The position numbers were made by a program, and so were the translations under genes. Shown here one piece after another: positions 46,198-56,088 of a stretch of 64,000 bases of DNA. The notes under the pieces were generated by a model that was not told the origin of the DNA, ran no database searches, and saw only the letters and a list, made by a program, of their open reading frames with translations. The stretch's first letter is position 1. The number at the start of each line of letters is the position of its first letter. The stretch lies in assembly GCF_030913655.1 (NCBI RefSeq), contig NZ_CP133189.1, positions 2,914,001 through 2,978,000 of the forward strand. Reading direction: 5' to 3'. This stretch comes from Clostridium sp. MB40-C1. Lineage in GTDB: Bacteria > Bacillota > Clostridia > Clostridiales > Clostridiaceae.

Positions 46198-46848
46198 TTA
46201 TAAAAATCCATTTTCTTTTAAAAAACTCATATCTATGGAACTCCTAACTTCTTCTTCTTCTTTCATTCCTAAAAATTTTTCTACATATTTTCCAATCATG
46301 TCACACTCAAGATTTACCACATCACCTATATTCTTTTTTAATAATGTAGTTTCATCTTTTGTATGTGGTATTATAGAAACTTTAAATATTTGGTTATCAA
46401 CATAAGCAACTGTTAAACTTACTCCATCTATTGCTATAGATCCTTTCAGAACAATATATCGCAAAATATTTTCAGGTGTATCTATGCTTATCCATGTAGC
46501 ATTATCTTCTTTTTCAAAACTCTTTATTTTTCCTACACCATCTATATGTCCACTTACTATATGTCCGCCTAACCTATCTCCTACACCTAAAGCTCTTTCT
46601 AAATTAACTCTATCCCCTTTTTTTAAATCACATAAACTGCTCCGTCTCATAGTTTCTGCCATAACATCTACAGTAAAACTATCTTTTCCAAATTCCGTTA
46701 CAGTAAGACAAACTCCATTTGTACATATACTGTCCCCAAGTTTTACTCCTTCAAGTATTTTATTAGCTTTTATCTTTATTTTTGCAGATTTTATACCCTT
46801 TGATACTGAATCTACATTTCCAATTTCCTCAACAAGTCCAGTAAACAA
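46198..46848 (-). CDS. ribE: Riboflavin synthase alpha chain
   Basis: 216 residues from a TTG at 46848, chosen because GGAGGTG lies 5 bases upstream and because the family begins FTGLVEEIG. It contains two tandem lumazine-binding barrels. The first has [15 protein letters not shown] and the second [15 protein letters not shown], each about 95 residues. It dismutates two lumazine molecules into riboflavin and returns the diamine to RibH. Second gene of the rib operon, about 220 bases after ribD. Confidence 0.96.
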   Translation of the reverse strand: MFTGLVEEIGNVDSVSKGIKSAKIKIKANKILEGVKLGDSICTNGVCLTVTEFGKDSFTVDVMAETMRRSSLCDLKKGDRVNLERALGVGDRLGGHIVSGHIDGVGKIKSFEKEDNATWISIDTPENILRYIVLKGSIAIDGVSLTVAYVDNQIFKVSIIPHTKDETTLLKKNIGDVVNLECDMIGKYVEKFLGMKEEEEVRSSIDMSFLKENGFL

Positions 46849-47071
46849 CTTCTCACCTCCACACTTCAATTGACCACCAAACTCTCTAATCTCTAGTCTT
46901 ATAAAAATTATTATTTGTCTTTTAAACTATTGACTTCCTTTTAATTTCTAATCCAAAATATCTCTCCTTACTAAAACACTTATCCTTTGTCTTTTAGACA
47001 TTCGTAATTAGTGATTTGATTGCTTTAACATCCTAGTACCTTATCACCAGTAACTGGATACCGGAATTTAG

Positions 47072-48169
47072 TTACTGGTAAATAATCTTACCCTCTATCA
47101 TCACATCTTCACCAAATGTATTTATTTTAATGTTGTGGAGCTTTATAGCATCCTTCATATAAGCTATTCCTTCTCCACCTACTGGCGTTTTTGAATTTTC
47201 TCCACCAATTAACTTAGGTGCTATAAAAGTTATTACTTTATCTACAATTTTCTCATTTAAAGCTGAGAAATTTAATGTACTTCCTCCCTCTAATAGTACG
47301 CTGTCAATATCTCGTCTTCCTAACTCATCCATTAGATATGCAAGATCAACTCTGCCGTTATTTTCAGGAGTAACTATTATTTCAGCTCCTTTTCTCTTTA
47401 TAGTATCAATTTTTTCTTTGTCTGCTTTATCTGTAACTACGATTATAGTTTTTGCATTTGAATCAATATTTAAAACCTCAGCTTCTAGTGGTATTCTTCC
47501 TTTACTGTCCACAATAACTCTAATTGGGTCAGAACCTATTTTATCTTCAATCCTTGTAGTAAGCCTTGGATTATCTGCTATAACTGTACCTATTCCCACC
47601 ATTATTGCTGACACTCTATTTCTTATCTTATGGACATACTGCCTTGACAAATCATTAGTAATCCATTTTGAATCTCCTGTATAAGCAGCTATTTTGCCAT
47701 CCATAGTCATAGCTGTTTTCATTATGCAAAACGGCTTTTTTGTAGTTATGTATTTTATAAAAATATCGTTAATCTCTTTTACTTCATCTTCAAGTACACC
47801 ACAAGTTACTTTTATTCCATTTTTCTTAAGAATATTTATCCCTTTACCTGCTACAAGTGGATTAGGATCTTTCATACCTATTACTACTTCCTTTATACCA
47901 TTTTCAACAATGGCTTTTGCGCAAGGAGGAGTTTTTCCATAATGAGAGCAAGGCTCTAATGTAACATACATTTTTGCCCCTTTAACATCTTCTACTGCAT
48001 TTTTAAAGGCATTTATTTCTGCATGAGGACCACCATAGTATTGATGATACCCTTCCCCAATAATCCTATTATTTTTTACAATAACAGCACCAACTAAGGG
48101 ATTAGGCTTTGTAAATCCTTCTCCTTTTTTAGCAAGTTCAATGGCTTTCTTCATATATTTCTTATCCAT
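47072..48169 (-). CDS. ribD: Bifunctional diaminohydroxyphosphoribosylaminopyrimidine deaminase / reductase
   Basis: 365 residues. The N-terminal cytidine-deaminase-like domain (1-145) has zinc ligands His49 (GPHAE), Cys74 and Cys83 (LEPCSHYGKTPPC) and the proton shuttle Glu51. The C-terminal reductase domain (about 146-365) is dihydrofolate-reductase-like, with KTAMTMDGKIA and VLLEGGSTLNFSAL for NADPH and substrate. First gene of the operon. Start: ATG after CGAGGTGATTTA. Upstream are a terminator (48363-48397) and an FMN riboswitch. Confidence 0.97.
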   Translation of the reverse strand: MDKKYMKKAIELAKKGEGFTKPNPLVGAVIVKNNRIIGEGYHQYYGGPHAEINAFKNAVEDVKGAKMYVTLEPCSHYGKTPPCAKAIVENGIKEVVIGMKDPNPLVAGKGINILKKNGIKVTCGVLEDEVKEINDIFIKYITTKKPFCIMKTAMTMDGKIAAYTGDSKWITNDLSRQYVHKIRNRVSAIMVGIGTVIADNPRLTTRIEDKIGSDPIRVIVDSKGRIPLEAEVLNIDSNAKTIIVVTDKADKEKIDTIKRKGAEIIVTPENNGRVDLAYLMDELGRRDIDSVLLEGGSTLNFSALNEKIVDKVITFIAPKLIGGENSKTPVGGEGIAYMKDAIKLHNIKINTFGEDVMIEGKIIYQ

Positions 48170-48360
48170 TAAATCACCTCGAACTTTTATTTTTATGATT
48201 ATTAGTTTTAAATGAAATTATACTATTTTAAAAATTTTATTATTTATTCAGGGGATTTTTGATTGAAATAATTAATTATTAGATGTGCTGCCATTCTTAT
48301 TTAGACAGAATAATTAACATTTTGGTTTTAAATTTATTAATGTATATATACAATCATTCT

Positions 48361-48397
48361 AAAAAATAAAAGCCCTGAAATATAAAATTTCAGGGCT
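48361..48397 (-). terminator. Riboswitch-controlled terminator of the rib operon
   Basis: AGCCCTGAAA and its complement (48371-48380, 48388-48397) form a 10-bp stem followed by a T-rich tract on the minus strand, between the FMN riboswitch and ribD. The AGCCCTG segment can compete with GGGCAGGG-type sequences of the aptamer. Confidence 0.85.
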
Positions 48398-48454
48398 TAA
48401 TTATACAAAAATATCATGAGTGTACAAATACATACAATCAATAAACAACCATTA

Positions 48455-48578
48455 ATCCAATCTTCCATCCAGACTTTACTGTCGGTTCTGGAGTTTCACC
48501 AGATCTGCCATAGTAAATTAATACCAAAGCTCGCGGACTTTACCGCCGGTAGGGAATTTCACCCTGCCCTGAAGGATT
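48455..48578 (-). promoter_or_regulatory. FMN riboswitch (RFN element)
   Basis: On the minus strand the conserved RFN segments appear in order: TTCAGGGCAGGGTGAAATTC, CCCTACCGGCGGTAAAGTCC, the variable GCGAGCTT arm, GATCTGGTGAAACTCC, AGAACCGACAGTAAAGTC and TGGATGGAAGA. With high FMN it should favour the downstream terminator and switch off ribD-ribE-ribBA-ribH. Confidence 0.97.
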
Positions 48579-48618
48579 AAAGTTACATACTATTTAGTTT
48601 TATCTTATTTACACGTAA

Positions 48619-48647
48619 AGGATAACACTTTTCTAAAAAATTGTCAA
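48619..48647 (-). promoter_or_regulatory. Promoter of the rib operon
   Basis: On the minus strand TTGACA (48642-48647) and TATCCT (48619-48624) are 17 bases apart, about 40 bases ahead of the riboswitch. Confidence 0.65.
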
Positions 48648-48783
48648 TATCAATATAATAATTTTTTATTAATGTATTTTTATATTAATAAACTGCCATC
48701 ACTTATAAGCAGATAGAAGAATATCACACATTAATGTTAAATAACTTATGTCCTATTTTCCATCCAATTAGGTTCATTAAAAT

Positions 48784-48812
48784 GTATATTTTATACATAA
48801 GTATAGATACTA
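48784..48812 (+). promoter_or_regulatory. Possible sigma-G (forespore) promoter for gerB-gerC
   Basis: GTATA (48784-48788) and GATACTA (48806-48812) are 17 bases apart. This fits the Bacillus sigma-G pattern (GHATR, CATNHTA) except for the first -10 base. The position, about 105 bases upstream of the gerB start, fits a late sporulation gene. Confidence 0.4.
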
Positions 48813-48917
48813 AATACAAGAAGCACTACCTTTGGAGATCCAATTATAAAGTGTACCTTAAATAATTTTAATAAAAGAAATTTCTATTGACACTCACTAA
48901 AATAGGGAGAACCAAAT

Positions 48918-50000
48918 ATGAATGATAAAATAACCCAGAATCAGTATACAGCTATTATTTTAAGTTCTTTTATAGGTATAGGAATAGTTTCTTTAGCATC
49001 AGAAACTAGTAGAAAAGCTCATCAATGTTCCTGGATATCAGTTTTAATATCAGGAATATTTCCTCTTATTATATTACTTATATCCTCTTATGTAGATAAT
49101 AAAATGAATCATGAAGACTTTTTTTATATATTAAAAAATTTATATGGAAAGTTTTTAGGAAAAATATTTTTATTTATGTTTTTCATAAGCGCCATTTTAT
49201 TACAATGTTTAGTAATATCCGGATATATAGAGGTGTTAAAACTTTCTATATCAGAATACATTCCACTTATACTTATATTAATACTATTAATTTTGATAAG
49301 CCTATACACAGTTGAAAAAAAACTAACTGTTTTAGGTCGTTTATGTGAATTTTCCCTTTACTTTACACTACCCTTATTATTTATTCCTTTATTATATATT
49401 AATATGGGAAATAAAACTCATTTAATGCCTTATTTTGAAAATATTAATTCCATTGTTTCTGCTATACCATCAAGTTTACTAGCTTATTCTGGAGCTGAAA
49501 TAAGCTTTTTTCTGTTTTCTTATATTTCCAATAGAAAGAGCACCACAAAACACAATATTTTTTCTGCCATAATAGTAACCTTAATATACACTTTTATAAC
49601 AGCTATAACAGTATATCTTTTTGGTTGGAAATTAACTTCCCAAATTAAATATTCACTTTTATTTGTATTTAAGCTTGTGCAGCCTGCTGTCTTTTCGGAC
49701 TTCACCTCCTTTTTTATGGTAATTTGGAGTACATCAATATTAATAACTATAGCAATTGAACAGTTTATCATGACCTATTGTATATCAAATATATTTAATT
49801 TAGACTATAAAAAAGCTGCTTACATAAATTCCCCTATTGTTTTGTTACTTAGCTATATAACTATAATAAGCAATAAGTTTTTAGTAAAAATATTAACTCC
49901 TGCATACTCTTATATGACAATATTAATTTTTATTTGGTGTATATTAACACTTATATTTACTTTTTTTAAAAGTAAAGGAGATAAAAATGAAGAAATGTAA
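48918..50000 (+). CDS. Spore germination receptor subunit B (GerAB/endospore permease family)
   Basis: 360 residues with ten predicted membrane segments, the amino-acid/polyamine/organocation transporter-like fold of GerB subunits. These form the germinant-binding part of Ger receptors in the spore inner membrane. The start is NDKITQNQYTAIILSSFIGIG, a typical GerB opening (IT..Q......S..IG). ATG after AATAGGGAGAACCAAAT. It overlaps the gerC gene by 14 bases. No GerA subunit gene is found upstream, where the rib operon lies in the opposite direction. Confidence 0.92.
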   Translation: MNDKITQNQYTAIILSSFIGIGIVSLASETSRKAHQCSWISVLISGIFPLIILLISSYVDNKMNHEDFFYILKNLYGKFLGKIFLFMFFISAILLQCLVISGYIEVLKLSISEYIPLILILILLILISLYTVEKKLTVLGRLCEFSLYFTLPLLFIPLLYINMGNKTHLMPYFENINSIVSAIPSSLLAYSGAEISFFLFSYISNRKSTTKHNIFSAIIVTLIYTFITAITVYLFGWKLTSQIKYSLLFVFKLVQPAVFSDFTSFFMVIWSTSILITIAIEQFIMTYCISNIFNLDYKKAAYINSPIVLLLSYITIISNKFLVKILTPAYSYMTILIFIWCILTLIFTFFKSKGDKNEEM

Positions 50001-51099
50001 ATTAATAATTTCTATTATATTAATAAGTTTCTTTCTTAATGGATGCTATGGTTATAATCCAATAGAGAAATTAGGTATGGTAGTAGGTATTGGAAATGAT
50101 ATTCATACTAATTCCAGTAAAGACAATAAGCCTAAATACTCTGCTACATTTGATGTTTTATTATTTCAAGGAAATGATAAAATTACTAGTATAGCGTTGC
50201 CAAGCGAAAGTGAAACTGTATATAGTACTATAAATAAACGTCAAAATAAAGAAAATAAAGACTTGCTTACAGGTGCAGAACAAGTTTATCTATTAAGTCA
50301 ATCAAGAGCTGAATATGGTATAAAAGACCTTATAGATTCTTTTGTACGTGATCCTTTAAGAAACGAACACGCTTTAATTGCTGTAAGTAAACAACCTACA
50401 TATGAATTATTTTCATTTAAAACACCTTTTGCTTTGTCTCCTTCTGAACATATTCATGACCTATTAGAATTTGCACATACTGCTAACTTTTTTGAAAAGG
50501 ATATTGATTTAATTAGATTTTTAACAATGTATAATGAAGAAGGAAGAAAAATAGTTATTCCCTATATTGAAATATTAAATAATTCTTTTGAGATTACAGG
50601 TCTTGCACTATTTAAAGGAGATAAAATGTTAAGAAAAGTATCTTTAGATGAAGCAAGACTCATAAATTTGATGAGAACAACCAATAGTGAAGGTTACTTA
50701 AATATTATTCCTGAAGAATATAATAGCTACATAGATTTTTTTGGAAGAAACAAATCAACTGTAAAAGCTTCAAAAGAAAATGATAGATTAAAATACGATA
50801 TATTTGTAAATCTAACTGGAACTTTGACTCTCAATACTTTAGTAGAAGAAGATAAAACTTTATCTGATCCTGATAAAGTAGGTGAAATACTTTCAAAAAA
50901 ACTAGAAAAAAATTTAACTAATGAAGTTCATAAAATGCAAAATGAATATAAAACTGATTGGCTAGACTTAGGTCAATATGCTATTGCTAAATATGGTAGA
51001 GATAAAGGATATTCTAGTGATGAGCAATTTTGCAATTCTATAATAAATGTTCATGTAAATGTTAAAGTAACTTCAACGGGAAGAAAAGTAGATAAATAA
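49987..51099 (+). CDS. Spore germination receptor subunit C (Ger(x)C lipoprotein)
   Basis: 370 residues. A lipoprotein signal peptide with lipobox LNGC (Cys at about 20) is followed by the GerC opening YNPIEKLGMVVGIGND. The rest is the three-domain GerC body: LLTGAEQVYLLSQSRAEYGI and DPLRNEHALIAVSKQP are typical, and the C-terminal domain ends IINVHVNVKVTSTG. GerC subunits sit on the outer face of the spore inner membrane with GerA and GerB. Start: ATG after AGGAGATAAAA within the end of gerB, so translation is coupled. Confidence 0.93.
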   Translation: MKKCKLIISIILISFFLNGCYGYNPIEKLGMVVGIGNDIHTNSSKDNKPKYSATFDVLLFQGNDKITSIALPSESETVYSTINKRQNKENKDLLTGAEQVYLLSQSRAEYGIKDLIDSFVRDPLRNEHALIAVSKQPTYELFSFKTPFALSPSEHIHDLLEFAHTANFFEKDIDLIRFLTMYNEEGRKIVIPYIEILNNSFEITGLALFKGDKMLRKVSLDEARLINLMRTTNSEGYLNIIPEEYNSYIDFFGRNKSTVKASKENDRLKYDIFVNLTGTLTLNTLVEEDKTLSDPDKVGEILSKKLEKNLTNEVHKMQNEYKTDWLDLGQYAIAKYGRDKGYSSDEQFCNSIINVHVNVKVTSTGRKVDK

Positions 51100-51195
51100 A
51101 CATATGCTTTTTATTATTAATAGGTTATTGAAAATAACCCTCCTTAGTGATACCATTAAATGTACAGTTACTCTATAAAACTTTGGAGGGAAAAC

Positions 51196-51441
51196 ATGGT
51201 TTTAAACGACATTATGAAATATATAGAAAGTGAATATGGTATTATAAATTCTACACCTTGTGAAATTTGTGGCGGATCTTACATGGCAGACGAATTAGAA
51301 ATTCATCTAATAGACAATATTCCTTACGATGTATGTGTATGTGTATGTTCCGAATGTGGGCATGAAAAATTATTTACTTTTTGTGCTCCTTTTCTAGATG
51401 AAAAAGACATTTTCAAGAATGCTAAAGGGAAAATGAATTAA
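51196..51441 (+). CDS. Small zinc-ribbon-like protein
   Basis: 81 residues from the ATG at 51196 (TTTGGAGGGAAAAC). Two Cys pairs, CEICGG near residue 19 and CVCSECGHEK near 50, are spaced like a zinc ribbon. A single Cys follows in FTFCAPF. Between them is a short helical/strand section. Similar small proteins occur in clostridia without known function. It lies between gerC and topB on the same strand, but has its own hairpin terminator after it. Confidence 0.72.
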   Translation: MVLNDIMKYIESEYGIINSTPCEICGGSYMADELEIHLIDNIPYDVCVCVCSECGHEKLFTFCAPFLDEKDIFKNAKGKMN

Positions 51442-51480
51442 TATAATAAAGCTGTGTTATAGATACACAGCTTTATTATA
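51442..51480 (+). terminator. Terminator-like hairpin after the zinc-ribbon gene
   Basis: Sixteen-base arms (51442-51457, 51465-51480) pair perfectly around TATAGAT. The following T-tract is poor. Confidence 0.65.
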
Positions 51481-51520
51481 TTAGATTATTAAATACATTA
51501 ATTTTAGTGATGGTGAAAAA

Positions 51521-53371
51521 ATGAGTAAATTATTATTAGCAGAAAAGCCTTCTGTAGCTAGAAATATAGCCGAAGCATTAGGCTGTAAAACTCGTAAAGA
51601 TGGATATATAGAAGGAAATGGATACATAGTGACTTGGGCATTTGGGCATTTACTTACACTATACGATTGTAAGGATTATAATCCTGAACTAGCCCTCTGG
51701 AAGTTTGAAAATTTTCCATATATACCCGAACACTTTGAATATAAAATAAAAAACGATAATAAAAATAAAAATGTTATTGATAAAGGTGCTGAAAAACAAC
51801 TTAAAATAATAAACACTCTCATAAATAGAGAAGATGTCACAGAAATAATCTCTGCTACAGATTATGATAGAGAAGGTGAACTTATTGCATTACTTATCTT
51901 TAACTATTTAAAAGCTAAAAAGCCTATATATAGAATATTAATTAATGAATGGACCCCAAAAGAAATAAAAAAAGGATTAGAAAACCTTAAACTAAATAAA
52001 GAGATGAAATCATTACAAGATGCTGGGGTAAGCCGACAACTTGCAGATTGGGTTATAGGAATTAATTTCACCTCTATATGTACAATGAAATATACAAGGG
52101 GAAGAGGAAATCTCTTAAATATAGGTAGAGTTCTAATGCCTACTTTAAAAATGATTTATGATAGGGAAATGCAAATAAAAAACTTTAAAGTAGAAGAATC
52201 TTTTGAGCTTAATGCCACATTTAAAAATGAGGCTGGTGAATATAAAGGAAAGTTTTTTCATGGTAAAAAAGATAAATTTCCTAACAAAAAAAATGTTGAA
52301 AGACTCAAAAATGAAATAGAAGGTAAAGAGGGCATAATTACAGAAAAAAAAGTAGAAATAAAAAAGGAAAATCCTCCTAGTCTTTTTAACTTAAGTAATT
52401 TACAAGGATATGTAACAAGTAAACATAAAGGCTGGACAGCAGATAAGGTATTAAAAGTAGCTCAAAGTTTATATGAGAAAAAACATATAACCTATCCTAG
52501 AACTGAAAGCACAGCCTTAGAAGAAAGTATTAAAGATAAAGCTAAAAATGTATTAGAAACATTAAAAAAAGATCTACCTTTTAAAGATGAGATAGTATTT
52601 AATGACTCTACAAAAGTTTTTAACAATAAAAAAGTAGAAAGCCATAGTGCCATTATGCCTACTTATATTATTCCTAAAAAGCTAACAGAAGATGAAAGAA
52701 CAGTATATGAGGCTATAAAAAATAGATTTATATCTCAATTTATGCCTTCTGCAGAATATGAAAATACAGAGCTTATCACTAGTGTACAAGGTGAAAACTA
52801 TGAGCGATTATTTTCAACAAAAGGGAAAATATTAAAAGTTAAAGGTTGGCTTAAACTTTACAAAGAAGATAAAAAGGACGAATTATTGCCACCAGTTAAT
52901 AAAGATGATGTTGTTGAAATAACTGAATTGAAAGTAATCTCAAAAAAGAGTAAACCTCCTGCACATCATACTGAAAAAACTTTATTAAAAGCTATGGAAA
53001 CCTGCGGAAAAAATACAAATAGTAATGAAGAAACTGAGGAAGATTCAACAATACTTTATGGATATTCTATAGGAACAGCAGCCACAAGAGCGGAAACTAT
53101 AAACAAACTAAAGTACGCTGGCTACATAACTCAAAAAGGAAAATCCTTATTGATTACTGATAAGGGTATTAAACTAGTTGAAACTTTTCCTGTAAGAGAA
53201 CTCCTTGACACAGATTACACTGGTAGATTAGAAAAAAAACTATATGATATTGAAAAAGGTACGTTTAATAAAGAAAATTTCTTAAAGGAAATATTTGATT
53301 TTACTATTAAAAGTGTAAATACTATAAAGAGAATTAAAGCTAACATTATTTGTGATACAAGAACACAATAG
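51521..53371 (+). CDS. topB: DNA topoisomerase III-type (type IA)
   Basis: 616 residues. It is a type IA topoisomerase that decatenates and relaxes negatively supercoiled DNA. The N-terminal Toprim domain has LLAEKPSVARNIAEALG and the metal-binding ATDYDREGELIA. The active-site Tyr is in HITYPRTEST (about residue 327). SIGTAATRAETINKLKYAGYI is typical of TopB domain IV. It is shorter than the usual 650-730 residues and lacks a C-terminal zinc finger. The start ATG follows GTGATGGTGAAAAA, a weak site. It ends in a hairpin shared with the convergent pepT gene. Confidence 0.95.
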   Translation: MSKLLLAEKPSVARNIAEALGCKTRKDGYIEGNGYIVTWAFGHLLTLYDCKDYNPELALWKFENFPYIPEHFEYKIKNDNKNKNVIDKGAEKQLKIINTLINREDVTEIISATDYDREGELIALLIFNYLKAKKPIYRILINEWTPKEIKKGLENLKLNKEMKSLQDAGVSRQLADWVIGINFTSICTMKYTRGRGNLLNIGRVLMPTLKMIYDREMQIKNFKVEESFELNATFKNEAGEYKGKFFHGKKDKFPNKKNVERLKNEIEGKEGIITEKKVEIKKENPPSLFNLSNLQGYVTSKHKGWTADKVLKVAQSLYEKKHITYPRTESTALEESIKDKAKNVLETLKKDLPFKDEIVFNDSTKVFNNKKVESHSAIMPTYIIPKKLTEDERTVYEAIKNRFISQFMPSAEYENTELITSVQGENYERLFSTKGKILKVKGWLKLYKEDKKDELLPPVNKDDVVEITELKVISKKSKPPAHHTEKTLLKAMETCGKNTNSNEETEEDSTILYGYSIGTAATRAETINKLKYAGYITQKGKSLLITDKGIKLVETFPVRELLDTDYTGRLEKKLYDIEKGTFNKENFLKEIFDFTIKSVNTIKRIKANIICDTRTQ

Positions 53372-53397
53372 AATAAAAGTGCTATGCACTTTTATTC
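53371..53397. terminator. Bidirectional terminator overlapping the topB and pepT stop codons
   Basis: Twelve-base perfect arms (53371-53382, 53386-53397) around TAT. The hairpin begins with the last base of the topB TAG and holds the pepT TAA in the other arm. It differs by one base from the terminator at 2294-2320. Confidence 0.8.
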
Positions 53398-54612
53398 TAT
53401 TGTCTCTGCAATTTTAACTATTACCTCTACTGCTTTCTCCATAGCAAAAATAGGAATAAACTCATATCTTCCGTGAAAATTGTGCCCTCCTGTAAACAAA
53501 TTCGGTGTTGGTAGACCCATAAAAGAAAGTCTAGCTCCATCTGTTCCCCCTCTTATAGGTACTATATTAGGAACTACTTCACATTTTTCCATTGCTTTTA
53601 CAGCAGTATCTATAATATGCTTAACAGGTTCAACTTTTTCTTTCATATTGTAATATTGATCTTGTATCTCTAATATCACAGTACCTTCTCCATACTTATT
53701 ATTTAAATTTTCAACTATAATATTAAACATATTTTTTCTTTCTTCAAATTTATCTCTATCAAAATCTCTTATTATGTAACTCATCTTAGTTTTTTCTACT
53801 TCACCATTTATTGAGATAAGATGATAGAAACCTTCATAACCTTCTGTATTAGCTGGTGTTTCATCATCTGGAAGCATAAATATAAGTTCATTTGCTATAA
53901 TCATAGAGTTTATCATTTTATTTTTAGCACTTCCTGGATGAACATTTCTACCCTTGATTGTTATTTTTACTCCTGCAGCATTAAAATTTTCATATTCTAA
54001 TTCTCCAATTGCTCCTCCATCTACAGTATAAGCAAATTCTGCATTGAATTTATCTACATCAAAATGATCTGCACCTTCTCCTATTTCTTCATCAGGAGTA
54101 AAAGCAACCTTTATAGTCCCATGCTTAATTTCAGGATTATTAATTAAATACTCTACAGCTGTTACAATTTCAGCTACTCCGGCCTTATCATCTGCTCCTA
54201 AAAGAGTTGTTCCATCTGTTGTTATTAAATCTTCACCTAAATATTCCTTTATTTCAGGAAAATCGCTTACTTTTAAAATTATATTTTGTTCTTTATTTAA
54301 AATTATATCTTTACCATCATATTTTTTAACGATCTTAGGATTTACATCTTTTCCACTCATATCTGGTGCAGTATCCATATGAGCAATAAAACCTATTATA
54401 GGGATTGATTTATCTGTATTAGCTGGAAGTTCAGCCATTACATATCCATTCTCATCTATAGATACATTAGTCATTCCTATTTCTTTTAATTCTTTTGCAA
54501 GTTCTTTTCCGAAATTTTTTTGTCCCTCAGAACTTGGAGTAATCCCACTTTCTTCATCAGATTTAGTGTCGTATTTTACATATCTTAGAAATCTCTCTAC
54601 TACCTTCTCCAT
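53392..54612 (-). CDS. pepT: Peptidase T (tripeptide aminopeptidase)
   Basis: 406 residues, the usual PepT length. It is a cytosolic M20B zinc peptidase that removes the N-terminal residue of tripeptides. Metal and catalytic motifs are [14 protein letters not shown] (His, Asp), [14 protein letters not shown] (bridging Asp), [10 protein letters not shown] (catalytic Glu pair), [28 protein letters not shown] and [14 protein letters not shown] (His). All appear intact. Start: ATG after AGGAGAGGAATTTATAA. It is a single gene, convergent with topB. Confidence 0.97.
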   Translation of the reverse strand: MEKVVERFLRYVKYDTKSDEESGITPSSEGQKNFGKELAKELKEIGMTNVSIDENGYVMAELPANTDKSIPIIGFIAHMDTAPDMSGKDVNPKIVKKYDGKDIILNKEQNIILKVSDFPEIKEYLGEDLITTDGTTLLGADDKAGVAEIVTAVEYLINNPEIKHGTIKVAFTPDEEIGEGADHFDVDKFNAEFAYTVDGGAIGELEYENFNAAGVKITIKGRNVHPGSAKNKMINSMIIANELIFMLPDDETPANTEGYEGFYHLISINGEVEKTKMSYIIRDFDRDKFEERKNMFNIIVENLNNKYGEGTVILEIQDQYYNMKEKVEPVKHIIDTAVKAMEKCEVVPNIVPIRGGTDGARLSFMGLPTPNLFTGGHNFHGRYEFIPIFAMEKAVEVIVKIAETIE

Positions 54613-54755
54613 TTATAAATTCCTCTCCTTTATAAAAAATATAGTACCTCAATCCATAATGTGTCTTTTCCTATAAATAGCATTCGTTGGTATGTAATGG
54701 ATAATATTGATACTATATATTATAATGTAGATTCATTAATTTACAATGTAATTCA

Positions 54756-55706
54756 TTATTTACCTGCTATATTTATTATTCTATTTCCTTCAATATTTAC
54801 AGGGAATTTTCGGGAACCTATATTAGCATCTTGTGATGTAAACTTAATATCTCCTGCATACTTATAGTTTATTTTAACATGTTTAGGTATTCCTGTTTTT
54901 TCATCAACATTTAATAATCCATTCTGAGCACCTTGAATTTCATAACTTAATTTTATAGGTTCTAATATTATAGGCTCTTTTCCTTTTTTTGTAGATATCT
55001 TTGATTCTACTGTAACTTCTGCTATTCCATCTTTGTTTTCTTTAAGTGTATATTTATTTTCTGCCTCTAGAGGGTATTCTCCAAATACTTCACTCTTATT
55101 TTCCCATACGTCTCCCGTCTTTACTGCTTCATCTGGATAAACGCCTGTTATATTTTCAACTTGTTTTCTTATAGATTCTTCTCCAAAATTGTCCATAATA
55201 ATCTTTTGTAATTCCTGCTTTTGTTTTTCATCTTTTATGTTTAACTCTTTTAAAACTTTTCCTATTAACTCATCTATTCCAATTACTTCTTTTACCTTTC
55301 CATCTCCACTAACTTTAACCGTAAAATTTTTTCCAGGTAAGACAGAATATATTTTACTTAATTCCCCCTTATCCGAACTAGGATTTCCAGAATTACGCTC
55401 CAGTGTTTGTCCATTATTTTCCATACTCTTTACACTCAATGAATCAAATGTTACTTGTATAGATGCATTTTTATTTTTATCAATATTGCTTACATAACAA
55501 GAATAAGCTGTATTATATTTTGAATTTACCTCTACTTTTTTATCACTTATGTTCTGAATAACCTTTTCTTCTGTTACCATATCTATTTTATAAGAGTCAC
55601 CTTTTTTAACATTCAAAGATAATTTAACCTTTTTTTCCATACATCCAGAAAAAATTAATATACTCATCAAAGTGAAACATGCAATATTTACTATTTTTTT
55701 CTTCAC
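54756..55706 (-). CDS. Putative lipoprotein, DUF6263-like
   Basis: 316 residues from a GTG at 55706, which lies 7 bases after GGAGG; an in-frame ATG at 55757 has no site. The signal peptide VKKKIVNIACFTLMSILIFS ends with the lipobox FSGC. The mature part is mostly beta-strand with repeated Lys/Glu-rich segments: KLSLNVKKGDSYKIDMVTEE near the start, TGVYPDEAVKTGDVWEN in the middle and TGIPKHVKINYKYAG near the end. It resembles the DUF6263 family of surface lipoproteins. It is a single gene on the minus strand downstream of the Gx/NusG_II pair. Function unknown. Confidence 0.75.
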   Translation of the reverse strand: MKKKIVNIACFTLMSILIFSGCMEKKVKLSLNVKKGDSYKIDMVTEEKVIQNISDKKVEVNSKYNTAYSCYVSNIDKNKNASIQVTFDSLSVKSMENNGQTLERNSGNPSSDKGELSKIYSVLPGKNFTVKVSGDGKVKEVIGIDELIGKVLKELNIKDEKQKQELQKIIMDNFGEESIRKQVENITGVYPDEAVKTGDVWENKSEVFGEYPLEAENKYTLKENKDGIAEVTVESKISTKKGKEPIILEPIKLSYEIQGAQNGLLNVDEKTGIPKHVKINYKYAGDIKFTSQDANIGSRKFPVNIEGNRIINIAGK

Positions 55707-56088
55707 ATTTCTACCTCCTAACATGTTTAAAGTTACAATTATCCAATATCTGACCATTCTAATACTCCCATCTTCTTTAAAATAGCAGTAAAGAATAGTA
55801 CGACTCTGAATACGGTTTTTCCTAAAGGATAACGACTTCTAAGGAGTAAACTCCTAAGAATTCTGTTAATAACTTTCAAATGGAATAAAAACTCCACCAA
55901 AAATCAAGAACCCTTTTTATAGTGTTCCATAAATTTATGAATTTTATATAGCTTTGTATAAAAAATAGATTTTATTTTAGTTGATATTATTATTATGTAT
56001 AATTATAGTATTAATTTGTTTCTATCCCACTAATTTGTTTACTCCAATTTTTGAAAAAAACACTTCATATTTACCTAAAGGTACAAAA
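55707..56088. other. Intergenic region with possible coding remnant
   Basis: No complete gene. On the minus strand about 55758-55840 is open in the same frame as the lipoprotein gene and reads SRTILYCYFKEDGSIRMVRYW, which looks coding-like but has no start. A small palindrome (TAGGAGTTTACTCCTTA region, near 55838) follows. The remainder is AT-rich. Confidence 0.4.
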
